Shown here: piece by piece, positions 44,081 through 53,842 of the stretch
Position numbering within the stretch: the stretch's first letter is position 1
Layout: every line of letters begins with the position of its first letter
DNA from: Martensiomyces pterosporus
Lineage: Eukaryota > Kickxellomycota > Kickxellomycetes > Kickxellales > Kickxellaceae
NCBI GenBank assembly: GCA_025201845.1
Contig: MU603941.1
Span: forward strand, 82,312 to 146,311
DNA length: 64,000 nt
Reading direction: 5' to 3'
The notes under the pieces: generated by a model
Database searches by the model: none
Told to the model about the DNA's origin: nothing
What the model saw: only the letters and a program-made list of their open reading frames with translations
Program-made: the position numbers and the translations under genes

Positions 44081-45568
44081 ATGTCAGCAGCTCATATCCC
44101 CTTATCCATGCAGTCGCAGGTTCGCATTGTTGCCATAAGAGCCCTCCTTTTGGGCCTCCTGGCCGCCCTTCTCTCGGCTGCCAGCGTGTCGGCGTCGGCA
44201 TACAAGGGAGACCGGGTGGTTCTCGGGTACTTTCCTGTCCAGCGCGTGCTAGGCGACATCCCCTGGGACTCTCTGACACATGCCAACATTGCATTCGCAT
44301 ATGCGGACGAGGACGGCAGCATCTCGTTCAAAGGCTACGTAGTCAACTCAACCACAACCAGCGAGCAAAACGCAATGTCGCTGATCGCCCAGGGCCAGAA
44401 GAACGGCGTCAAGATGCTTGTGGCTGTTGGCGGCCAGGGCAACTTCTCCAACCATCTGGGGGCAGCCCTAAACACCAGCTCCACGCGATCGGTGTTTGTC
44501 TCAAATGCAGCCGACTTCATCCAAAAGTACAACCTCGATGGAATCGATATCGATTGGGAGTACCCGGCCAACATGGATGAGGCCCAGAGCCTGCTCAGTG
44601 CCCTGCAGGACACGCGCAAGGCACTCAATGACAAGTTTGGCATAGGCAACAAGCTGCTTACCATGACGCTGTACAACCACCCGTACTTGGGCCCCAACCT
44701 ACCCACTGTCGACTACACGCCGTATGCAGAGGCCGTCGACTACGGGTTCATGATGGCGTACGACTACTTTGGCAGCTGGGCAGACGCCTCGGCGCCCAAC
44801 TCGCCATTCATCGACGTGCCATTCTACCCGGGGTCATTCCGCAACACCACTGACGCGTGGCTGGATGCCGGGTGGCCGGCCAACAAGCTGATTGCGGGGC
44901 TGGCGTTCTACGGCCATTCCTCCATCGTCGCCACTGATATGTCCAAAAACACCACCAACCAGTACGTGCCGATTCCGAGCCACAAGAGCGTCGACGGCCC
45001 AGTTAGCCATATCGAAGGCACATGGACATGGAAAGACCTGCGCGATCCAGACTTGGGCGGCCTGTCTGCGCCACGGACCGCTCAGAAGGGGTGGGTGCGC
45101 GCGTGGGACAACCTCACGATGACGCCCTGGCTGTACAGGAAGTCTGATAGCCTGTACATCGGCTACGACGACCAGGACTCGCTGGGAATCAAGCTGGACT
45201 ACACCCTGCGCAAGCAGCTCGCAGGCGTGATGATCTGGGAGATCGGGTATGACTACAACAACGAGCTGCTCAGCTACGTAAGAGACTTTATCAAGCAGGT
45301 GGACAGCGGAACCGTGCCCAAGAACTGCGCTCCAAGCGACAGCCAGCTCGATAACATGTACAGGATCTCGCGCAACCCGAACTTCTTCAACCGCCGCTCA
45401 TTGATCTGGGACACGCGCAAATCCAGCAGCACAAACCAGTCTCCGCCGATATGCCAGTTTGGAAGAGACACGCAGTCCGATTCCTCGTCGGCTGCCGCGT
45501 CTTACCCGCTGTCGCTTGCTGCAGCTCTCGGCGCTGCAGCCCTTGTACTGCTGCAGTCAGCCATCTAA
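44081..45568 (+). CDS. GH18 chitinase 2, secreted, probable GPI anchor
   Basis: A 495-residue paralogue of chitinase 1. The signal peptide has its hydrophobic core at 'ALLLGLLAALLSAASVSA'; translation could also start at the ATG at 44108. The active-site motif is D153-G-I-D156-I-D158-W-E160, the canonical form, with E160 the acid. 'MLVAVGGQGNFS', 'MMAYDYFGSW' and 'LAGVMIWEIGYDYNNE' align with chitinase 1. The SxGG strand reads AVGG. After the barrel comes a spacer with paired cysteines ('KNCAPSDSQ', 'PPICQFGRD'), a Ser-rich stretch, and a hydrophobic tail ('PLSLAAALGAAALVLLQSA') fitting a GPI signal. The expected role is hydrolysis of wall chitin at the cell surface. Intronless; C-ending codons are frequent. 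Confidence 0.92.
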   Translation: MSAAHIPLSMQSQVRIVAIRALLLGLLAALLSAASVSASAYKGDRVVLGYFPVQRVLGDIPWDSLTHANIAFAYADEDGSISFKGYVVNSTTTSEQNAMSLIAQGQKNGVKMLVAVGGQGNFSNHLGAALNTSSTRSVFVSNAADFIQKYNLDGIDIDWEYPANMDEAQSLLSALQDTRKALNDKFGIGNKLLTMTLYNHPYLGPNLPTVDYTPYAEAVDYGFMMAYDYFGSWADASAPNSPFIDVPFYPGSFRNTTDAWLDAGWPANKLIAGLAFYGHSSIVATDMSKNTTNQYVPIPSHKSVDGPVSHIEGTWTWKDLRDPDLGGLSAPRTAQKGWVRAWDNLTMTPWLYRKSDSLYIGYDDQDSLGIKLDYTLRKQLAGVMIWEIGYDYNNELLSYVRDFIKQVDSGTVPKNCAPSDSQLDNMYRISRNPNFFNRRSLIWDTRKSSSTNQSPPICQFGRDTQSDSSSAAASYPLSLAAALGAAALVLLQSAI

Positions 45569-46158
45569 TAGACCCCCTCCACAGCACACCGTTTCTTTTC
45601 TTTCCCCGCTTCTCTTGCTAATCGACACTCCATGCCTTGTAACAGACGCACTTCATGCTGCGAACCCGCAAGTCTGCGCTTCCATTGCCGCTATTGCGTG
45701 TGACACTGCCCTCCACCGCCGCCGCCGCTGCTGTGAGCACCCCGTGAGACTCCTGCCCACTGGCTCTGGCCTGGCTCACTTTAAAAGCTGGATCGAACAT
45801 GCTAGAAGGGTGAGGGGGAGGCGCGAAAGGTCTAGGTCTCCCAGCCGCCTACTCCCCCATCCTCAGCTCGCGCTCTTTTTGCACTGTCTCCCGAGGACCT
45901 CTTCCTCCTCTTTTCTTCTCCTGCATCTCCTTCGTTCGCTTTTTCCAACACCGCTTCATCTCTATCTCCACCTCAGCTGTCCTATCCTCTGTGTATTCTA
46001 ACAAAAGATACAGCCCTGCTGCGCCTGCCGAGCTCGAATAATACACCCACGTTCGACCTCGCCATCGTCTCGCCTCTCTATTCTTTGATACACGCCTAGC
46101 AGCAGCGCGGCAGACAGCCAGAAAGACACACACACACACACACGCTCACCTTGGAAAG
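45569..46158 (+). promoter_or_regulatory. Promoter and leader region of the DnaJ gene
   Basis: About 590 bases. A long CT-rich run (45835-45990) and an 18-base (AC)n run precede the ATG. A spaced GAA pair near 45790 could be part of a heat-shock element but is too weak to call. No gene seen. Confidence 0.4.
46126..46143 (+). repeat. (AC)n microsatellite in the DnaJ 5' leader
   Basis: Eighteen bases of uninterrupted AC, 15 bases before the ATG of the DnaJ gene. Its length may vary and could affect leader function. Confidence 0.8.
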
Positions 46159-47232
46159 ATGGGCAAAGACTACTATGCGATTCTTGGCGTCTCCAAGGAC
46201 GCCGACGAGGATGCGCTGAAGAAGGCGTACCGCAAGCAGGCGCTCAAGTGGCACCCGGACAGGCACAAGGACGACAAGGCCGAGTCCGAAAAGAAGTTCA
46301 AGGACATTTCCGAGGCCTACGAGGTTCTCTCCGACAAGCAAAAGCGCGCAATATACGACCAGTATGGCGAGGAGGGCCTCAAGGGCGGCGTTCCCGGAGG
46401 AGGCGGTGCTGGCGGATTCCCAGGCGGTGGGTTCCCCGGAGGCGGCCAGTCCTTCCATTTTACATCGAGCGGCCCTGGCGGCGGGTTCGGCGGGTTCACT
46501 CCGTCCAACCCTGAGGACATTTTCGCCCAGCTGTTCAGTGGGCTTGGCGGCCACGGCGGCAGACGCGGCGGCCATGGCGGCGCTCAGTTCATGGATGTCG
46601 ATGGCGACATGGGCGGGGCCGGCGGATTCCCTGGATTTGGATTCGGCGGAATGCCCGGCGGCATGCACGCTGGCGGCCATGGCGCGAGGCAACAGAAGGA
46701 AATCACCCGCCCCCTGGCCTGCACGCTTGAGGAGCTCTACAACGGATGCACAAAGAAGCTCAAGGTCACCCGGCGCTCCCCCAGCCATACAGGCGGCCTG
46801 GCAACAACGGAGAAGGTCCTGCAGATCGATGTCAAGCCTGGATGGAAGGCGGGCACCAAGATCCGGTTCCAGAAGGAGGGCGACGATCTGGGCTACGGCG
46901 CCCAGGACATCGTCTTTGTGGTCGAGGAGAAGCCGCATGCGGAGTTCAAGCGCGAGGGAGACAACCTCAAGACCGAGCTCCTTCTGTCTCTCGACGAGGC
47001 CCTGTGCGGGTTCAAGCGGCCCATCAAGACGCTGGGCGGCAAGACCATCAACATCTCCAACACCAACAGCGTCATCAAGCCCGGCCAGGTCAGCCGCATG
47101 GCCAACTACGGCATGCCCATCTCCAAGCATCCTGGCAGCTTCGGCGACCTGCTGATCACGTACAAGGTTCAGTTCCCGGCCTCGCTGACAGAAGCACAGA
47201 AGCACAAGATCCACGAGGCTCTGACCCAGTAA
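46159..47232 (+). CDS. SIS1: DnaJ/Hsp40 co-chaperone, class B (Sis1/DNAJB1 type)
   Basis: A 357-residue protein. The J domain (1-70) has the H32-P33-D34 motif that activates Hsp70 ATPase. A Gly/Phe-rich region follows (about 72-165), with runs of GGF and GGG. Then come two beta-rich substrate-binding domains, starting '[21 protein letters not shown]', and a dimerisation tail. There is no CxxCxGxG zinc finger, which makes it class B. It delivers non-native proteins to Hsp70 in cytosol and nucleus and, in yeast, is needed for translation initiation and prion propagation. Codon use is strongly biased to C/G endings, in line with high expression. Confidence 0.95.
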   Translation: MGKDYYAILGVSKDADEDALKKAYRKQALKWHPDRHKDDKAESEKKFKDISEAYEVLSDKQKRAIYDQYGEEGLKGGVPGGGGAGGFPGGGFPGGGQSFHFTSSGPGGGFGGFTPSNPEDIFAQLFSGLGGHGGRRGGHGGAQFMDVDGDMGGAGGFPGFGFGGMPGGMHAGGHGARQQKEITRPLACTLEELYNGCTKKLKVTRRSPSHTGGLATTEKVLQIDVKPGWKAGTKIRFQKEGDDLGYGAQDIVFVVEEKPHAEFKREGDNLKTELLLSLDEALCGFKRPIKTLGGKTINISNTNSVIKPGQVSRMANYGMPISKHPGSFGDLLITYKVQFPASLTEAQKHKIHEALTQ

Positions 47233-47607
47233 TCCGCACCCGCACCCGCACCCGCACTCGCACCCACCAAAACGCAACCTGCTCAGCACATATCCATCTT
47301 ATTCCCCCACCCTGCCTTTTGTTGATTCTCACCATAAATCTATCTTTCCTCTTCTAAATACAATTCTACAGAGCACTGCTTGCTGATCAGTGATCAGTGT
47401 GGATCACGTGTGGATACCCACCAGCCAGACCCGGCTCGCTAGTGATACATGTCCATGTTTCGCTGGGCCGCTGGGGGGCGGCGTGCTGGCCCGCGCAACA
47501 CACCTCCCATTCTCGCTCTGCCTACCCATTTCTCTCCTTCGTCCACTCTGCCTCTTCTACATCTGCAAGCACACGGACACGCACCAATTGCCAAAGAAGG
47601 CCAGAAC
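47233..47607 (+). promoter_or_regulatory. Intergenic region between DnaJ and NC2-beta
   Basis: About 375 bases. A short direct repeat 'cacccgcacccgcac' lies directly after the DnaJ stop (47237-47265). 'tgatcagtgatcag' lies near 47384, and a CT-rich leader precedes the NC2-beta ATG. Confidence 0.4.
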
Positions 47608-48090
47608 ATGAGTGACTACGAAGGCGGCCCAGCCAACGACGATGATCTTTCGCTGCCCAGAGCAACCGTGTACAAGCTCATCGGCGAGATGCTCCCCGGC
47701 GACATCGCCTGCGCCAAAGACACAAGGGACCTCCTGATCGACTGCTGCAACGAGTTCATCCACCTCATCGCGTCCGAGTCCAACGAGATCTGCGAGAAAG
47801 AGGCAAAGAAGACAATTGCCGCCGAGCACGTTCTGTCGGCGCTGAAGGAGCTTGGGTTCGAGAAGTACGTGGCTGAAGTCCAGGAGGCCTACGATGAGCA
47901 CCGCCAGCAGCAGACGAAGGATCGGGGACGGAAGAGCACGAAGCTGAATCAGCTGGGAATGAGCGAGGAGGAGCTGCTGCGTAGCCAGGAGCTCCTGTTT
48001 GCTCAGGCGCGCATGAGGTACCAGAGCCAGTCGACGGCTGCTCAGTCCCAGGACGGCACTGTTCCGGCACCCTCCAGCAACACCCAGTAG
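47608..48090 (+). CDS. NCB2: Negative cofactor 2 beta (Dr1) histone-fold transcription repressor
   Basis: A 160-residue protein from the ATG at 47608; the frame is open upstream but the residues there are CT-leader translation. The histone fold (about 12-95) matches NC2-beta closely: 'LPRATVYKLIGEMLP', 'ARDTRDLLIDC'-like helix ('AKDTRDLLIDCCNEFIHL'), 'SNEICEKEAKKTIAAEHV', and 'ALKELGFEKYVAEVQ'. It pairs with NC2-alpha (Bur6) and locks TBP on promoter DNA, which represses TFIIA/TFIIB entry. The C-terminus has 'EEELLRSQELLFAQAR', a conserved helical segment, then a Gln/Ser tail. Length fits the family. Confidence 0.95.
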   Translation: MSDYEGGPANDDDLSLPRATVYKLIGEMLPGDIACAKDTRDLLIDCCNEFIHLIASESNEICEKEAKKTIAAEHVLSALKELGFEKYVAEVQEAYDEHRQQQTKDRGRKSTKLNQLGMSEEELLRSQELLFAQARMRYQSQSTAAQSQDGTVPAPSSNTQ

Positions 48091-48499
48091 AGCATGGCGG
48101 CTTCTTTTCTATACATATTCTCCTGCAACTCGCACGTCCACATTTAATCTTGTTTCTTTTGATTTTTGTCCAATATAACATTATAATCAGCACACTCAGC
48201 ACCAAGAGCGAGTGATGTGTCTGGATGCACGAGAGGGAGGCAGGTGACGGGGGATGCAGTGCAGAGTCCTTTGCGGCGTCTGGCTGCCCATGGCTTGGTG
48301 CTCCGGAACATGCGTGCTGGTGGTTGCATAAATTGCGACCACCCCAAGTCTCCAGCGGCAGCAGCAGCACCAAGTAGAATGAGGGCAGCGCTCTCGGCAT
48401 CTCCTACCCTCTTTCCTTCTCCCGCCGTCCCGCATGCCTGGCTCCCATCGATTATTTTGTATATGAATACATGTATGTAGCATAGCATTGGCACACTTG
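48091..48499. other. Intergenic, no gene seen
   Basis: About 410 bases between NC2-beta and the unknown 192-residue gene. 'caatataacattataatc' near 48170 fits a 3' end region. A TATA-like 'tatatgaat' lies near 48460, about 40 bases before the next ATG. Confidence 0.35.
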
Positions 48500-49078
48500 A
48501 TGAACACTGTCTTTTCAATGCGAGCCTCTGTCGACGACGCCAACCCTCTGGTGGCTCAGCATGGTCGGCCAGCGCTGCCACCACTCATCCGCGTATCAAG
48601 CATGAAGGAACAGCACCAGCAGCCATCCAGCACCAACACCGCCTATTTCCCACCACTGCCGCATCGCGCACGCATCCTGCCACCAACACCAGCAACTACC
48701 CTGGCAATCAACACAGCATACAGGGCCGAGTCTAGCCCTACTTTCAGCGCTCCGCCAGCACTCGCCGGCACCAGCGCAGGCTCTGCGGATTCCGCTGCTG
48801 CCCAATGCATGGTGCCCGGTTTGAAGCGGAAGCGCGCAGACGCAGCGGATCTCAGCATGCCCGAAAATGAGAGCCGGCTGATAATCGAGCATGGGCATGG
48901 CGAGCATGCTCGCGCACTTACCGACAGCCTGATAGACATGGACAAGGTAATGAGGATGCTGTCGAATATGGATGCCGCGCACACACGGGTGGATCCGAAG
49001 CTGCAGGCGCTGCTCGAATTGGTCACCAGGCAGGCAGCATCCGTCCGCCTAGCCACAGGCGCCTCTGGCGAGCAGTAA
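48500..49078 (+). CDS. Unknown protein with basic nuclear-localisation-like motif
   Basis: A 192-residue frame from the ATG at 48500. The first half is Pro/Ser/Thr-rich and looks disordered. A 'GLKRKRADAADL' motif resembles a nuclear localisation signal. The last 70 residues look helical ('ALTDSLIDMDKVMRMLSNMDA', 'DPKLQALLELVTRQAASVRL'). I recognise no family. It sits between Dr1 (+) and the pterin dehydratase (-), converging with the latter. The normal amino-acid mix of the C-terminal half and the absence of overlap argue for a real gene. Confidence 0.5.
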   Translation: MNTVFSMRASVDDANPLVAQHGRPALPPLIRVSSMKEQHQQPSSTNTAYFPPLPHRARILPPTPATTLAINTAYRAESSPTFSAPPALAGTSAGSADSAAAQCMVPGLKRKRADAADLSMPENESRLIIEHGHGEHARALTDSLIDMDKVMRMLSNMDAAHTRVDPKLQALLELVTRQAASVRLATGASGEQ

Positions 49079-49165
49079 ATAGCCCTTCACACTACGTAGC
49101 TGGAGAGTATGAGTGTTCTGCTTGTTATAACAAAAACATGTCTGAGGCAAATAGCTACTGCCAGT

Positions 49166-49600
49166 CTAGGCGAGCTTGCTGGCTGCTGCGTCGATGTGAG
49201 TGGCGAGGGTGATGTCACGCTCGGACAGGCCCTGGCAGTCGTGTGTGGCCAGGGTGATTTCGACCCTGTTGTAGACGTTGAACCACTCCGGGTGGTGGTC
49301 CATCTTCTCGGCCTTCAGGGCCACCGACGTCATGAAAGCAAAGGCCTGGTTAAAGTCCGCAAAGTTGAACGTCTTGTTTATAGCGTCGCGGTTGTCAACA
49401 AGAGCCCAGCCGCCCTCGCTCAGCAGAGGGGCAAGTTTCTGTGCGCGCTCTTCAGTTGTAAGCTTGGCCATTGTAGAATAGCGGTGGTTAAGTCGGCGTC
49501 TGGAGATATTGGAAAAGCTGCAGGGAAGAGAGGAGAAGGGCTGTGTCAGCGACCCCCGCAAGAGAGCGTGCTTAAAGCGCGGCGCAAGCCTTGTGGCCAT
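49166..49600 (-). CDS. Pterin-4a-carbinolamine dehydratase, possible mitochondrial form
   Basis: The conserved domain starts at an ATG at 49469-49471 (101 residues). An in-frame ATG at 49598-49600 adds a 43-residue, Arg/Ser-rich, acid-free extension ('[16 protein letters not shown]...', ending 'RRRLNHRYS') that looks like a mitochondrial presequence, so the longer 144-residue form is given here. The active site is '[23 protein letters not shown]', with the histidine pair (59, 60 of the short form) and a third at 77. The enzyme dehydrates 4a-hydroxytetrahydrobiopterin during cofactor recycling. In organisms without phenylalanine hydroxylase it may serve molybdopterin-dependent or other pterin metabolism. 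Leaky scanning could give both forms. A splice acceptor-like CCTGCAG within the extension leaves another model open. Confidence 0.85.
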   Translation of the reverse strand: MATRLAPRFKHALLRGSLTQPFSSLPCSFSNISRRRLNHRYSTMAKLTTEERAQKLAPLLSEGGWALVDNRDAINKTFNFADFNQAFAFMTSVALKAEKMDHHPEWFNVYNRVEITLATHDCQGLSERDITLATHIDAAASKLA

Positions 49601-49853
49601 CATGGCGGCCATAGTCGTTTGAAAACCACCAACCGTGGGAAGCATTACACGCCGATGAGCAGGCTGCAAAAGGCAAGAAGGAGGGAAGTCGTAGCACAAA
49701 GAAACAAGGATGCGCGACGGCTCCGCTTGCTGTCTAGAAAGCCAAAAAAAAAAAAAAACAGCGCAAAATGCAATGATGGGTCCATGCATCGTCAGGAGAA
49801 AACAAGGCTTCTGTTTATTCAAAGGCCAGCAGCGAGCGGTTTCTAGCAGACAG

Positions 49854-51494
49854 CTACACCTTGATGCCATGGTGCTGGGCCACCTGGGGATGGAACTTTT
49901 TGATTCCGTCGACGTGTCCTTGGGCAAGCAGCGTGGCCGGGCTCTCCAGCAGCTCACCCGCGACCTTTGCGATGTCATTCGCAGTGATGGCCTCGATGTG
50001 GCTGACCATTGTCTCCGCTGGGATCTTGTACCCGGAGATCTGGATCTGGCGGCCCAGGTCCTCGAGCTGCACCATGCGGCTCTCCAGGTTCATCAGCAGA
50101 TTGCTCTTGAGCTGGTTCTTTGCGCGCCTGACCTCAAGGCTGGATGGGCCCTCCTGTGAGGCAAACGGCCGGCGCAAGGAAGAGCGTGGCGAAACACGGG
50201 ACTTGCCCGATGCCACAGCCTCGAGCTCGGTGGCAATGACGTCAAAGAGCGCATGCTCGTTCTGCGGGCCGCAGGACGCAGAGATGCCAAACAGACCCGT
50301 GTCGGTGTAGCAGTGGTGGAATGCCACGCAGGACTCAATCCACGCATGCTGGTTGAGGACACGTGTGTACAGACGCGAGTACATGCCCTTGCCCGGGCCG
50401 CCCGCTGAGAACGAGCCGCCGCCGCCAAGCAGCATCTGGAGCGTGGCATAGGCATACAGCCGGTGCTCGTCTGCGATGCCAGCGCTCTTGAATCCAAGGT
50501 AAACTTGGGTAAACTCCATGTCGGGCTTTGACTCGAACCATGTGCCGCCAGTGTAAACCGCCTTGCCCCCAGGAATCGCTACTCTGCTGCTGGTGGTGCT
50601 GCTGTTGCTGCCTCCAGCTCCCAGGATCTTGTTCAGCCATGTCCTGTTGCCGGCCGCATCAGCAGCAGCCTCAGTTGCCTCCACGGGCGCTGCCGAGGGA
50701 GCGAGATCAGCAAAGCCGTTCTCGTCGCACAGACGAACAAGCTCTTCATGGTCCATGCCCACTGCCGCGACAACCATGCGCTCCGGGCTGTACCACGCCC
50801 TGTGGTACTTGGCAAGCGACTCGGGCGTAGCAGCATTCAACTGCTGGATCGGGCACAGCAGCGGGTTGCCCAGTGTGCCTGTCTGGAACGCAATCTCATG
50901 CAGCTTCTCTGGCAAAAACATCTCCGGCTTCGACTCCACATCCTGCAGCTCCCAAGGAACAGCCGCCTGCAGCTCCTGCACATCCTCGGGCAAGAACTTG
51001 GGGCGCAGCGTTGTGTCCGCCAGCAGCTTCAGCGCGGTAGGCACGTCGTGGGGGAACACGGCCGCCTGGTACATGATGCATTCGCGAGACGACGAGCTCA
51101 TGACGCTGCCGCCCAGCTTTTCGATCATTGCCAAGGACTCGGCAGTTGTAAACCGCTCCGAGTTGCGGAACGCCAGGCGATCCAGCAAGTGCGCGTATCC
51201 AGAAGTAAGGCTGTTCTCGTAGCGCGAGCCGGCATCAACGTACACGCCGACTGCCGTGAAGTGGCCAGGGCTGCGCTCCGACGCCACTCGGAGTCCGTTG
51301 GGAAGCGTTGTGATGTATGTCTGGCCGTCGGCCGAGATGTCCGTTCTGCGCTGCGTCTTTGAATTCAGCGGAATGCTGGCCTCTGCTTGCCCTGCAGACG
51401 CACTAGTGGTGGTCGTTGATTTGAACCTTGCGCTCATAATGCGCAGGCTGCCGAGGCCGCGAGTTCTCAGAGTGCCTCTCAGTAACGCCGACAT
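49854..51494 (-). CDS. MAS2: Mitochondrial processing peptidase, alpha subunit
   Basis: A 546-residue M16-family protein. A basic, Ser/Thr-rich mitochondrial presequence (about 1-35, '[17 protein letters not shown]') precedes '[30 protein letters not shown]', the usual M16 opening. The site equivalent to the zinc motif HxxEH reads 'HLLDRLAF', so zinc binding is lost, as in other alpha subunits. The glycine-rich loop '[19 protein letters not shown]' (about 355-375), which binds presequences, is intact. With the beta subunit it removes targeting sequences in the matrix. The start is an ATG directly before the presequence. It lies on the same strand as the pterin dehydratase, 253 bases upstream of the long form. 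Confidence 0.93.
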   Translation of the reverse strand: MSALLRGTLRTRGLGSLRIMSARFKSTTTTSASAGQAEASIPLNSKTQRRTDISADGQTYITTLPNGLRVASERSPGHFTAVGVYVDAGSRYENSLTSGYAHLLDRLAFRNSERFTTAESLAMIEKLGGSVMSSSSRECIMYQAAVFPHDVPTALKLLADTTLRPKFLPEDVQELQAAVPWELQDVESKPEMFLPEKLHEIAFQTGTLGNPLLCPIQQLNAATPESLAKYHRAWYSPERMVVAAVGMDHEELVRLCDENGFADLAPSAAPVEATEAAADAAGNRTWLNKILGAGGSNSSTTSSRVAIPGGKAVYTGGTWFESKPDMEFTQVYLGFKSAGIADEHRLYAYATLQMLLGGGGSFSAGGPGKGMYSRLYTRVLNQHAWIESCVAFHHCYTDTGLFGISASCGPQNEHALFDVIATELEAVASGKSRVSPRSSLRRPFASQEGPSSLEVRRAKNQLKSNLLMNLESRMVQLEDLGRQIQISGYKIPAETMVSHIEAITANDIAKVAGELLESPATLLAQGHVDGIKKFHPQVAQHHGIKV

Positions 51495-51794
51495 TGATGC
51501 TTATTCGTGCCAGAGCCACTCTAGCTTTTTGGTCTATGCAAAATAAAGTCTATGAAAGGGAGCCGCAAGCACGTAAAGCAGCAAGAGGAGGTAGACAAGA
51601 AACGCGAGGGAAAAGCAGCCAAGAAAAAAAGACCGCAAGGGCGGCAGCGGGTGCTGCTGATCACCCAATGAGGGCCGAGGCGTGTGGCTTTTAGTAAGCT
51701 GTCAGCCGGGCAGCGGCGCTCTTGTAAAACTCTGTGCGCGGTGGGTTTGCAGCTTCGCGCTGAACAGCCAGGAACGCCAAGGCAGGCTTGTTTT
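51495..51794. other. Intergenic, no gene seen
   Basis: 300 bases between the MPP-alpha start and the Aim41-like stop, both on the minus strand. It is purine-rich on the plus strand near 51540-51640, which means a CT-rich leader for MPP-alpha. No other feature seen. Confidence 0.4.
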
Positions 51795-52349
51795 CTACGC
51801 GCTGCTGAGCAGCCTCTTGACAGCCTCAGCGACCTTGCTCTTCGGCGCCTGCGCCGGGCTGATATCCACCTCGCGCATAACGGCGCCCATTGCCTTGACT
51901 CCGCTAACGCCCAGGCGGTCGATGACCTGCTTGACCTGGACCTCGATCTGCTCGCTAGTGAGCTGCTCTGGCAGGTAGGTGTTCAGGATGCTGACCTCTG
52001 CCTCCTCCGCCTTGGCCAGATCCTCGCGACCGCCCTCTGTGTACGACTGAATCGAATCGTGGCGCTGCTTGATCGCCCTCTGGATGACAGAGGCAACGTC
52101 AGCATCAGACTCCCTCGAGAAGGTCGAGCCCGCAGAGGGGCTCTTCTCTGCGTACAGGATGTCCGAGAGGACGCACTTGATTACAGCCAGTCTGTCCTTC
52201 TCCTTGGCCTTCATCGCTGCTTTCAGATCAGCCTTCAAGCGTGCGTGGATAGTGGTGGCCTGCGTGTCTGCCGCGGCTGTGTACTGCCGTGCTGCTGCCA
52301 TACGCGCGGCTGGGAGAGCCCAGCGCTGGATACTCTGACGGAACATCAT
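51795..52349 (-). CDS. AIM41: YqeY/GatB-domain mitochondrial protein (Aim41-like)
   Basis: A 184-residue protein from tandem ATGs at 52349 and 52346. The first 25 residues are basic and hydrophobic ('FRQSIQRWALPAARMAAARQY'), fitting a mitochondrial presequence. The rest is a YqeY domain: 'LKADLKAAMKAKEKDRLAVIKCVLSDI', 'IQRAIKQRHDSIQSYTEGGREDLA', 'ILNTYLPEQLT' and 'GAVMREVD'. Related domains form the tail of GatB, the tRNA-dependent amidotransferase subunit that binds tRNA. Yeast Aim41 is mitochondrial and poorly characterised. Length matches Aim41. Confidence 0.88.
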   Translation of the reverse strand: MMFRQSIQRWALPAARMAAARQYTAAADTQATTIHARLKADLKAAMKAKEKDRLAVIKCVLSDILYAEKSPSAGSTFSRESDADVASVIQRAIKQRHDSIQSYTEGGREDLAKAEEAEVSILNTYLPEQLTSEQIEVQVKQVIDRLGVSGVKAMGAVMREVDISPAQAPKSKVAEAVKRLLSSA

Positions 52350-52597
52350 GGCGCTCTACAGTGCTTCTATTAAGGCGTGCTAATGAAACAGACAAGACAA
52401 AAAGGCGGGAAACCAGAGATGCAGAAGAGCAAAAAGTAATAATAAAAAAAGGAAAGAAGCACTGAGGCGTGCATAATCCCAGCAGCTTCTTTTGTGGCGA
52501 CGATTAAGCGCCCACGCAACTTGGCGCTGGGGACAGGGGGCTGTGGGCCTGGTTGCCAGATAGCGCCCCTTTCGCTCGCTGTGGTCTTTGGGTCTTG

Positions 52598-53842
52598 CTA
52601 CTCAATGTGGAAGCGCGATGCTAGAATGCTCTGCTGCTCCCCTTCTCCTTGGATCCGCCAAGGCGAGTACACTGCAACATCAACCGGCTCAGCGCCTAGC
52701 GAAAGTGGGCTGTTAGATACGGATGCCAGCGAATGCAGCCTATCAATCATCCGCTCAGCGACCTGTGGAAGGGCATCCATGCACACGGCAAAGGACAGCA
52801 GTGCAGTGAGGGGCGTTCCCAAGCACAGCTGCGTGCCATTCCCGTCGTCCGCTGCCGTGGCTTCAATAACCTCCGCCTTTGTGCAGTATAGGTGTGGCCG
52901 AACAATGTGCTGGACACTAGACACACGGAGCCTCAGACCGGGCTGCGGCCGGTGGCATAATAGAGCTGGCGAGGGCTCCACGCTCAAGCAATGCCACCAC
53001 ACACAGTATTCCGATATCGCCTGTGTGGCAATCTGTCTGAACTCGGCCATGGCTCTGCTCTCCTTGCGCAGTCTTTTTGTCGGTGTCTGCTGAGTAGGCG
53101 TGGGCTGCGTTTGCGACAGCAGCGCCATGCTGGAAATCTCTGGTCTCTGGCTAAGCAGCGGGCGCTTAATCTGAGCGCTTTTCGAAACGGCGCTTTGTCG
53201 ATACGACGACATGGGGCGCCACGGAGAATTCGGCTGTGATAGCGCACTATTCCCATTCGACACCTGCTGTTGTTGGTGCTGCTTTCTCTGTTGGGTCGGG
53301 GTTAGCAACGTAGGATATTGGGGCGGCAATGCAGTCCTTCGAGGGGTACACGGCGATGACATCTCCAAGTGTGTGCTCCGAGCAGGCAGGTTTGTGTGGT
53401 CGCGAATGTACGACAGAGGCACTCTCACTGGCAAGTCAGCAGCAGCTCTCGAGTCCATCTGATCTGCCAGGCGTGGCGACTGCTCAGACCAGTTCTGTGC
53501 ACAAGGCGCCGTGCCTTGCTGCGTCGGTGGACCCCACATCTCAGACACTCCGCTGCTTCTGCTGGCAGCCGTTCCAAGGCTGAGCATCGGGCTGGACGCC
53601 GTCAGCGGCGTTGAGAAAGTGGCCGCGATATAATCTGTCTTGCTCGCTGGTGTAATTCTGTTGTCAAAGTCTCCATCTGCGATGCCAGAGGCCAGCCTCG
53701 CCATTAGCTCGTCGTCCTCGATGGACTCTGCGCGGTCTATGTGTCGCCGAGACGCTCGCTGGCTCGATGGCGGCCGCTGCGATAGGCGGAAGCTTACCTG
53801 CGACAGGGGCTGAAGCGTGGGGTTCAAATGCGTTCCGCTCAT
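52598..53842 (-). CDS. Unknown protein: long disordered N-terminus, compact C-terminal domain
   Basis: A 414-residue frame from the ATG at 53840-53842. Residues 1 to about 265 are Ser/Pro/Gln/Thr-rich, with a basic patch 'TPTKRLRKESRAMAEF' that could be a nuclear signal. The C-terminal 145 residues look folded: 'QAISEYCVWWHCLSVEP', 'GLRLRVSSVQHIVRPHLYC', 'LCLGTPLTALLSFAVCMDALPQVAERMI', 'VDVAVYSPWRIQG'. The alternating strands could be an OB-type fold, but I recognise no family. It is divergent with the UPF0132-like gene across a 480-base region that contains a 20-bp palindrome. Confidence 0.5.
   Translation of the reverse strand: MSGTHLNPTLQPLSQVSFRLSQRPPSSQRASRRHIDRAESIEDDELMARLASGIADGDFDNRITPASKTDYIAATFSTPLTASSPMLSLGTAASRSSGVSEMWGPPTQQGTAPCAQNWSEQSPRLADQMDSRAAADLPVRVPLSYIRDHTNLPARSTHLEMSSPCTPRRTALPPQYPTLLTPTQQRKQHQQQQVSNGNSALSQPNSPWRPMSSYRQSAVSKSAQIKRPLLSQRPEISSMALLSQTQPTPTQQTPTKRLRKESRAMAEFRQIATQAISEYCVWWHCLSVEPSPALLCHRPQPGLRLRVSSVQHIVRPHLYCTKAEVIEATAADDGNGTQLCLGTPLTALLSFAVCMDALPQVAERMIDRLHSLASVSNSPLSLGAEPVDVAVYSPWRIQGEGEQQSILASRFHIE

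Noticed and set aside
45790..45810. A possible heat-shock element upstream of DnaJ
   Set aside because: Only two GAA blocks with a seven-base gap are present, which is too weak to call.
46096..47289. A 397-codon minus-strand frame across the DnaJ gene
   Set aside because: It is the same effect as at LeuRS. The frame mirrors the biased DnaJ codons and its product is a low-complexity Leu/Val/Gly-rich string.
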